Notes under the pieces: generated by a model
What the model was told of the DNA's origin: nothing
The model's input: the letters and a program-made list of their open reading frames with translations, nothing else
Database searches by the model: none
Program-made: the position numbers and the translations under genes
Shown: piece after piece, positions 6,856 to 11,056 of the stretch
How the letters are laid out: every line of letters begins with the position of its first letter
Numbering within the stretch: position 1 is the stretch's first letter
Assembly (NCBI GenBank): GCA_014239035.1
Contig: JAAZZY010000054.1
Span: 1 to 11,056, forward strand
Direction of reading: 5' to 3'
DNA length: 11,056 bases
DNA from: Chlamydiia bacterium
Lineage (GTDB): Bacteria > Chlamydiota > Chlamydiia > Chlamydiales > JAAZZY01

Positions 6856-6928
6856 TATAACCCCTTTTTAGGGCTCATAATAGAGTCTTTGGAAGGGATT
6901 TTCAATTAATAGGTATATGTATTGATAA

Positions 6929-6947
6929 AAGCATGAATCCTATGCTT
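6929..6947. repeat. Inverted repeat overlapping the ispG -35 box
   Basis: AAGCAT (6929-6934) and ATGCTT (6942-6947) are perfect 6-bp arms around a 7-nt spacer. The right arm runs into the proposed -35 hexamer at 6946-6951, the position of a repressor operator. No regulator can be assigned. Confidence 0.35.
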
Positions 6948-6974
6948 GTTACATTCTACGGCCCATAGTATGAT
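6946..6974 (+). promoter_or_regulatory. Promoter for ispG
   Basis: TTGTTA (6946-6951) and TATGAT (6969-6974) are separated by exactly 17 bp and match the sigma-70-type consensus at four and five of six positions. Transcription would begin near 6981, about 21 nt before ATG 7002. A start at ATG 6990 would leave a leader of only about 9 nt. Confidence 0.5.
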
Positions 6975-6991
6975 GACCCTCTAAATCGGAT

Positions 6992-6996
6992 GAGGA
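6992..6996 (+). promoter_or_regulatory. Ribosome binding site that sets the ispG start
   Basis: GAGGA lies 5 nt before ATG 7002. It sits inside the longer reading frame that begins at ATG 6990, which itself has no Shine-Dalgarno. It therefore favours 7002 as the real start. Confidence 0.6.
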
Positions 6997-7001
6997 ATTT
7001 T

Positions 7002-8870
7002 ATGCGCTATTGCCCTTTTATTTTTAAGACCGAACGTTTTAAAACAAGAGTTGTCAAAGTCGGTTCGGTAGGTGTTGGGGGGAATAACCCTGTACGTATT
7101 CAGTCCATGACTACAACAGATACAAGAGATGCCCAAAAGACAGCTGAAGAGATTATGAAGCTTGCAGACTATGGCTGTGAGCTTGCTAGGGTCACTGTAC
7201 AGGGGATGAAAGAAGCCTATAGCTGCGAAGAAATCAAATCTATTTTAGTCAAAAAGGGCTATGACATTCCTTTAGTTGCAGATATTCATTTTTTCCCAAA
7301 AGCTGCAATGACAGTAGCTGATTTTGTCGATAAAGTGCGCATCAATCCAGGTAACTACGTCGATAAACGAGCTTCATTCAAACTTTTAGAGTATAGCGAT
7401 CAAAGCTATCAAGATGAGCTCGACCGCTTAGAAGAAAAGTTTTCTCCCCTTGTAGAAAAATGCAAGAAGCTTAAAATTGCCATGAGGATTGGAACAAATC
7501 ATGGATCACTCTCTGATCGTGTGATGAACCGATACGGAGACTCACCACTTGGGATGGTAGAAGCAGCCCTTGAGTTTACTCGAGTATGCAGAAAACTTGA
7601 CTATCATGACATCATCTACTCTATGAAAGCATCAAATACTCATGTCATGATCCAGGCATATCGCATGCTTGTTATGCGTATGATGGAGATGGGATGGGAT
7701 TATCCTCTTCACCTAGGAGTTACAGAAGCTGGCAATGGAGCTGATGGACGAATTAAGTCTGCTGTTGGAATAGGCTCTCTACTTCTTGATGGATTAGGTG
7801 ATACTATTCGTGTCTCTCTAACTGAAGATCCTTGGCATGAAATTGATCCCTGCAAAAGACTTGTTAAGCTCGCTGAGCAGTATGAAAAGGCTCAAGGGGG
7901 GCTCCCTTTTGTAGAAAAACTTAGAAATCCACTGCAGTATCAGAAAAAAGAGAGTCTAATTACAAATAAACCTCTTCATATTGACGGCTCTGTTTTTGTA
8001 TCCATTCAGGAAAAAGATCTACTTAAAGATTCTTTTTATAAAGATTTAGGATTTGAAGTAGCAAGTCAGTTGCCTGTTAAAGAGCATGCCTCAGTAGATA
8101 GCCTTTGGATCGATGAAAAAATAACAGATTCTAAAGCGTTAGAAAAACTAAGCCATCTTAAAGAAATTGGGGTAGGCATTTTCTCGCCAGAGCAAAAAGA
8201 GCTTTCAACGCACCTTTTTGAAACTATTACATCAAATGATTCTCACTGGAAGGAAAAGGCTTCGCTTAACACTGATGTTTTTTTCATAAACCCTAAAGAA
8301 GATAAAGTGCACTTTGTTAGAGAAGTCGTTGAACATCTCAAACAAAATCAAATTGCTGTTCCCGTAGTTTTGGTAGGGGAGTACTCACAAGATCTTGACG
8401 ATGTCTGTATTCATATGGGAGCAGAGCTTGGATCTCTTCTCTGTGATGGCCTTGCTGATGGCTTGATGCTCAGGGCAAAAGAGCTTACTCTTCTCCAAAG
8501 AAAAGAGATGGCCTTTAATTTATTACAAGCATGCCGCCTCCGCTCTTCTAAAACAGAGTTCATTTCTTGCCCAAGCTGTGGAAGAACACTCTTTGAACTT
8601 CAAAGTGTCACCAAAAAGATTCAAGAGCGCACAGCTCATCTTCCTGGAGTCAAAATTGCGATCATGGGCTGTATTGTCAATGGGCCAGGAGAGATGGCTG
8701 ATGCTGACTTTGGCTATGTCGGCTCTAAACCCAATAAGATTGATCTTTATGTCGGCAAGGATCGTGTTGAAAAAGATATTGATCATGAAGATGCTGTAGA
8801 GCGACTTGTAGATCTTTTAAAAAAGCACAACCGATGGGCTGAGCCAAAAGAGCTTCAAAAAGCCAATTAA
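7002..8870 (+). CDS. ispG: 4-hydroxy-3-methylbut-2-enyl diphosphate synthase, three-domain type
   Basis: IspG (GcpE) converts 2-C-methyl-erythritol 2,4-cyclodiphosphate to HMBPP in the MEP isoprenoid pathway in the cytoplasm, using a [4Fe-4S] cluster and reductant. The product has 622 residues. An N-terminal TIM barrel (about 12-290) shows VRIQSMTTTDTRD, LVADIHF, KVRINPGN, MRIGTNHGSL, HLGVTEAG and GLGDTIRVSLT. A middle A* insertion (about 310-500) accounts for the extra length over the roughly 370-residue E. coli enzyme and is typical of chlamydial and plant IspG. The C-terminal cluster domain has CPSC (523-526) and GCIVNGPGE (556-564), so Cys523, Cys526, Cys557 and Glu564 match the E. coli ligands Cys270, Cys273, Cys305 and Glu312. 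All key residues are present, so it should be active. The start at 7002 rests on GAGGA 5 nt upstream. It appears monocistronic, with its own promoter. Confidence 0.97.
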   Translation: MRYCPFIFKTERFKTRVVKVGSVGVGGNNPVRIQSMTTTDTRDAQKTAEEIMKLADYGCELARVTVQGMKEAYSCEEIKSILVKKGYDIPLVADIHFFPKAAMTVADFVDKVRINPGNYVDKRASFKLLEYSDQSYQDELDRLEEKFSPLVEKCKKLKIAMRIGTNHGSLSDRVMNRYGDSPLGMVEAALEFTRVCRKLDYHDIIYSMKASNTHVMIQAYRMLVMRMMEMGWDYPLHLGVTEAGNGADGRIKSAVGIGSLLLDGLGDTIRVSLTEDPWHEIDPCKRLVKLAEQYEKAQGGLPFVEKLRNPLQYQKKESLITNKPLHIDGSVFVSIQEKDLLKDSFYKDLGFEVASQLPVKEHASVDSLWIDEKITDSKALEKLSHLKEIGVGIFSPEQKELSTHLFETITSNDSHWKEKASLNTDVFFINPKEDKVHFVREVVEHLKQNQIAVPVVLVGEYSQDLDDVCIHMGAELGSLLCDGLADGLMLRAKELTLLQRKEMAFNLLQACRLRSSKTEFISCPSCGRTLFELQSVTKKIQERTAHLPGVKIAIMGCIVNGPGEMADADFGYVGSKPNKIDLYVGKDRVEKDIDHEDAVERLVDLLKKHNRWAEPKELQKAN

Positions 8871-8882
8871 ATGATTTTGTAC

Positions 8883-8912
8883 TTGAATAATATTTTTTTT
8901 AAGAAATAAACT
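8883..8912 (+). promoter_or_regulatory. Possible promoter for the 291-residue protein
   Basis: TTGAAT (8883-8888) and TAAACT (8907-8912) with an 18-bp spacer are a modest match in a very AT-rich 71-base gap that includes eight T in a row (8893-8900). Without it, the next gene would depend on read-through from ispG, after which I see no hairpin terminator. Confidence 0.25.
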
Positions 8913-8941
8913 CCCTGTTAAAACTTTTTGAGGATCTCCTT

Positions 8942-9817
8942 ATGCTAAGTTTAATCAAACGAAAACCTAAGTCTTTTCTGATCTACCCTGTTATTTTTGG
9001 ACTGCTCATTAGCGCCATTGTTTTTTCGCAAAGAGACTTCTTTCAGACAGAAGTATTTTCACCAGTTGAGAGCAATTTGTCTACAGAGGCACACCTTAGA
9101 GAATGCGTTCTTAGAACCATTGGGCTCAGTGAAAAACTAGATGAACTCAGGCCTGGGCTTTTTGATCTTTTTAACGACCTCAATCAACAAGGATTTGTTT
9201 CTAAGCAGCTAAATGATCAATCTGTTCGCCCATACTTTGTGACGCTTCAAGGTGTTATGGAACAAAATTTAGCCTATGAACTTCAAAGAGGTAAAATCAA
9301 AAACTTAGTTGGGATTATTCATACACCCACGCCTGCTACACCCTTATGCACACATGGTGATATTAGTGAAAAGCTTGTAGACCCCACATTACTAGAGGAT
9401 AATAAAAGACTATTTACTGTGCGCGCAAGAGCAGACATTGTTCGAGACTTTTTAGACCTTGGAGGGACGCTCTATGCCGTATATCCTCAAGGAGGACTCG
9501 AAAAAAGAACGATAGACCAGCAAAATATCTACCTTAAAACTCTCAAGGATCATCCTAAAAACCTCATAGATGCAGAACTTGCCACATCAACGATTGATCA
9601 CGATCTAGTGGGAGCAAGCTATCTTTTTGAAGATGATTGTGGAGAGCATCACCTCTTTTCTCTAAGAGCCTACCAGGCTAATGCTCCCTCTGACGACAAC
9701 ACATGGTCAATGTGGTATGGAAAAGTTTCTGAGCCTCACATTGCAAAACGACTAGCGCGCCTTCGCGAGTTCCTAAGAGATAACAATGGTCCAAATTTTG
9801 AGATTAAGTCTCAATAG
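8942..9817 (+). CDS. Unrecognised membrane-anchored protein
   Basis: The 291-residue product has a basic start (KRKPK) and one hydrophobic segment, about 12-29, then a soluble domain that should lie outside the cytoplasm. The segment is more likely an anchor than a cleaved signal, since no clear cleavage site follows. The soluble part has a regular alpha/beta look. Its best conserved-looking blocks are RARADIVRDFLDLGGTLYAV (161-180), PQGGLEKRT (182-190), DLVGASYLF (221-229) and a Trp-rich stretch WSMWYGKV (255-262) before a basic helix, HIAKRLARLREFLR. Cys55, Cys136 and Cys233 are the only cysteines. GAGGA at 8930-8934, 7 nt before the ATG, supports the start. I do not recognise a family or catalytic motif. 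It is flanked by ispG and parA, which have no evident link to it; a hairpin after its stop suggests it is its own unit. Confidence 0.75.
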   Translation: MLSLIKRKPKSFLIYPVIFGLLISAIVFSQRDFFQTEVFSPVESNLSTEAHLRECVLRTIGLSEKLDELRPGLFDLFNDLNQQGFVSKQLNDQSVRPYFVTLQGVMEQNLAYELQRGKIKNLVGIIHTPTPATPLCTHGDISEKLVDPTLLEDNKRLFTVRARADIVRDFLDLGGTLYAVYPQGGLEKRTIDQQNIYLKTLKDHPKNLIDAELATSTIDHDLVGASYLFEDDCGEHHLFSLRAYQANAPSDDNTWSMWYGKVSEPHIAKRLARLREFLRDNNGPNFEIKSQ

Positions 9818-9820
9818 ATC

Positions 9821-9842
9821 AAAGCGGACTAAAGCTTTTTTT
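9821..9842 (+). terminator. Hairpin and T run after the 291-residue protein
   Basis: AAAGC (9821-9825) can pair with GCTTT (9834-9838) across an 8-nt loop, and T continues to 9842. It begins 4 nt after the stop codon. The stem is short, so termination may be partial. Confidence 0.35.
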
Positions 9843-9901
9843 GCATCTACCACTTTAATATTAGCACCAACTAATGTATCCGAAACTTGAGTTAGAGAAT
9901 T

Positions 9902-9920
9902 AAATCAAACGCTTTGATTT
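9902..9920. repeat. Palindrome upstream of parA (possible operator)
   Basis: AAATCAAA (9902-9909) and TTTGATTT (9913-9920) are perfect 8-bp arms around CGC. The site lies about 50-70 bp upstream of the parA -10 box and next to a possible second -35 (TTGAGC, 9927-9932). No T tract suitable for termination follows. parA genes are often autoregulated through such sites; that role here is inference. Confidence 0.4.
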
Positions 9921-9945
9921 TCACACTTGAGCAATACTCTTTTTT

Positions 9946-9974
9946 TAGCTAGACTCTTCGTCATTTTATATAAT
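9946..9974 (+). promoter_or_regulatory. Promoter for parA
   Basis: A perfect -10 TATAAT sits at 9969-9974; the base at the usual -35 position (TAGCTA, 9946-9951) is poor. Transcription near 9981 would give a leader of about 32 nt. TTGAGC (9927-9932) with TAGACT (9950-9955), 17 bp apart, is a possible second promoter. Confidence 0.45.
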
Positions 9975-10012
9975 TTGCTAACGAAAAGTTAACTTTATGG
10001 AGTTTGAGAAAT

Positions 10013-10819
10013 ATGAAAAAGATTGCGATTGTAAATCAGAAAGGTGGAACAGGAAAAACAACAACTGCTGTGAACTTAGCTGCATCTCTTGGAATGCTAG
10101 ATCAAAAAGTACTGCTCATTGATTTAGATCCACAAGGTTCATCCTCTTTTTGGTATGGACTTAAAAAACAAGGACAGGGACTTTTAGATGTGTTTATAGA
10201 AGACCGCAGAGCTCAAGAAGTTGTTGTCAAGACAGAGTATAAGAACCTATCTATGATTCCAGCATCTCCAGTGCTTGTTAAAGTTGAGAAAGCTCTTGCA
10301 ACAGAGGTAGGAGCTGAATTTATTTTACGAGATAAACTCAAAGGGCTTGAATATGACTATGACTATATTATTTTAGATTGTCCGCCAAATTTGGGAATGT
10401 TATCGCTTAATGCGCTTACAGCAGTGGATGAAGTGATTATTCCTGTTGAAAGTAGAGTCATGGCCCTCTACGGGCTGGTTCAGCTTTTAAATACTATTAA
10501 ACTTGTTCAGAGTAGATTAAATCCTGAACTTAAAATTAAAGGTGTTTTGCCTTGCCGTGTTGACTTTAGAAACAATCACTCGCAAGAAGTTTTAGCTCAG
10601 CTAAAAAGTCGTTTTGAAAAACAAATTTTTAACACGTTTATCAGAGAAAATATTAAGCTTGCAGAAGCATCGCTTAAGAAAATGCCTATCACAAAATTTG
10701 ATCCTAGAAGTCGCGGAGCAGACGATTATAACCAGCTGGCATGGGAAGTGTTAAAGCTGGATAATCAATGTCCAAAGAAAACAGCAGACCAAGAAGAAGA
10801 CTTTAAGAAGATAGTATAG
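10013..10819 (+). CDS. parA: ParA/Soj-family ATPase
   Basis: The 268-residue product is a deviant-Walker ATPase. It has KGGTGKTT (10-17) with signature Lys10 and P-loop Lys15, the switch-like IDLDPQGSSS (36-45) with Asp39, and Walker B YIILDCPP (118-125). The block LNALTAVDEVIIPVES (132-147) is typical of ParA/Soj. The size is that of chromosomal Soj-type proteins without an N-terminal DNA-binding domain. ParA proteins dimerise on ATP binding, bind DNA non-specifically and move ParB-bound cargo; chlamydiae have both chromosomal and plasmid (Pgp5) members. The start is ATG 10013, with GGAG at 9999-10002; the frame from TTG 10004 adds only three residues. The C-terminus ends in a charged tail. 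No parB follows: the next 79 bases are non-coding and then a convergent frame begins. A MinD identity is unlikely, because the C-terminus lacks a clear amphipathic membrane helix. Confidence 0.93.
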   Translation: MKKIAIVNQKGGTGKTTTAVNLAASLGMLDQKVLLIDLDPQGSSSFWYGLKKQGQGLLDVFIEDRRAQEVVVKTEYKNLSMIPASPVLVKVEKALATEVGAEFILRDKLKGLEYDYDYIILDCPPNLGMLSLNALTAVDEVIIPVESRVMALYGLVQLLNTIKLVQSRLNPELKIKGVLPCRVDFRNNHSQEVLAQLKSRFEKQIFNTFIRENIKLAEASLKKMPITKFDPRSRGADDYNQLAWEVLKLDNQCPKKTADQEEDFKKIV

Positions 10820-10836
10820 TGCGTGTCAATATTTGC

Positions 10837-10870
10837 ACCTAAGCAAAAGATTTTTTTGAAGGGCTTAGGT
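10837..10870. repeat. Inverted repeat between parA and the convergent frame
   Basis: ACCTAAGC (10837-10844) and GCTTAGGT (10863-10870) are perfect 8-bp arms around an 18-nt loop. A further GCGT (10821-10824) and ACGC (10881-10884) could extend it across an internal loop, and GTCAATA occurs on both sides (10825-10831, 10875-10881). The position between two convergent ends fits a two-way terminator, but neither side has a T tract. A regulatory or mRNA 3'-end structure is equally possible. Confidence 0.4.
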
Positions 10871-10898
10871 CATAGTCAATACGCTTGTAAATAGTTAA

Positions 10899-11056
10899 TC
10901 AAAAAGAATTAAAATTTACTTTTGGAATAAATAACGTTTTAAATATTTTATATTTAGAGGCTCTATTTAACCTATCATTTATTGCTCTACCGATTCCATT
11001 GTTTGATATTTTTTCGATTGCAATTGATTCGTAACCTTTATTTTTAATATCTCTTA
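10899..11056 (-). CDS. 3' end of an unidentified AT-rich gene
   Basis: On the minus strand a frame enters from the right window edge and stays open for 51 codons to TGA at 10901-10899. The peptide runs from RDIKNKGYES through SNNGIGRAINDRLNR to a final IPKVNFNSF. It is rich in Lys, Asn and Ile with a sensible mix of charged and hydrophobic residues, and reads like a real C-terminus. Its codons are more AT-rich than those of the neighbouring genes, which could mean transferred DNA. I recognise no family. A chance open frame of this length in AT-rich DNA is not negligible, so confidence is limited. It converges on parA, with the inverted repeat at 10837-10870 between them. Confidence 0.4.
   Translation of the reverse strand, partial: RDIKNKGYESIAIEKISNNGIGRAINDRLNRASKYKIFKTLFIPKVNFNSF

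Noticed and set aside
6990..7001. Upstream ATG for ispG
   Set aside because: No Shine-Dalgarno and a leader of only about 9 nt, whereas ATG 7002 has GAGGA 5 nt before it.
8523..8799. Open frames on both strands inside the 3' end of ispG
   Set aside because: They overlap the conserved iron-sulfur domain of ispG in other frames, and their products have no recognisable features.
1..11056. CRISPR array, insertion sequence, tRNA or rRNA gene
   Set aside because: No spaced direct repeats, transposase motifs with terminal repeats, or cloverleaf or ribosomal signatures were seen on either strand.

Overview
The window looks like a piece of a Chlamydiota chromosome, most likely from an amoeba-associated or other environmental lineage (Parachlamydia, Simkania or Waddlia-like) rather than the genus Chlamydia. 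Three things point there: a Lys/Arg/Ala-rich HctB-type nucleoid histone starting Met-Leu-Ala at the left edge, a three-domain IspG of about 620 residues with the large middle insertion seen in chlamydiae and plants, and an orphan ParA-family ATPase with no parB in view. Base composition is AT-rich by eye. No insertion sequence, phage gene, tRNA, rRNA or CRISPR array was recognised.

Layout. At 1-160 the minus strand carries the first 53 codons of hctB, running off the window. A 477-base divergent intergenic region (161-637) is rich in short inverted repeats and ends in a good promoter. From 638 to 5866 five genes lie on the plus strand in one tight cluster: an exported 1062-residue TPR protein, ExbB/TolQ-like and ExbD/TolR-like proton-channel subunits, a TonB/TolA-like protein, and a 75-residue single-pass membrane protein with a zinc ribbon. 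Their junctions are a 2-nt gap and overlaps of 11, 8 and 4 nt. The first four genes form a proton-motive-force-driven envelope motor with a large periplasmic TPR partner. No tolB, pal or TonB-dependent receptor follows.

From about 5900 the genes are separate units on the plus strand. They are an unrecognised 270-residue protein with hydrophobic C-terminal segments, which may be an inactivated zincin (6007-6819); ispG of the MEP isoprenoid pathway (7002-8870); an unrecognised membrane-anchored protein of 291 residues (8942-9817); and the ParA-like ATPase (10013-10819). An AT-rich open frame on the minus strand (10899-11056) looks like the 3' end of a convergent gene, with an inverted repeat between it and parA.

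Several starts were moved downstream from the longest open frame because an in-frame ATG with a better ribosome binding site, promoter spacing or family fit exists (638, 4466, 4899, 6007, 7002, 10013). All functional names come from motif recognition by eye; no database search was possible.
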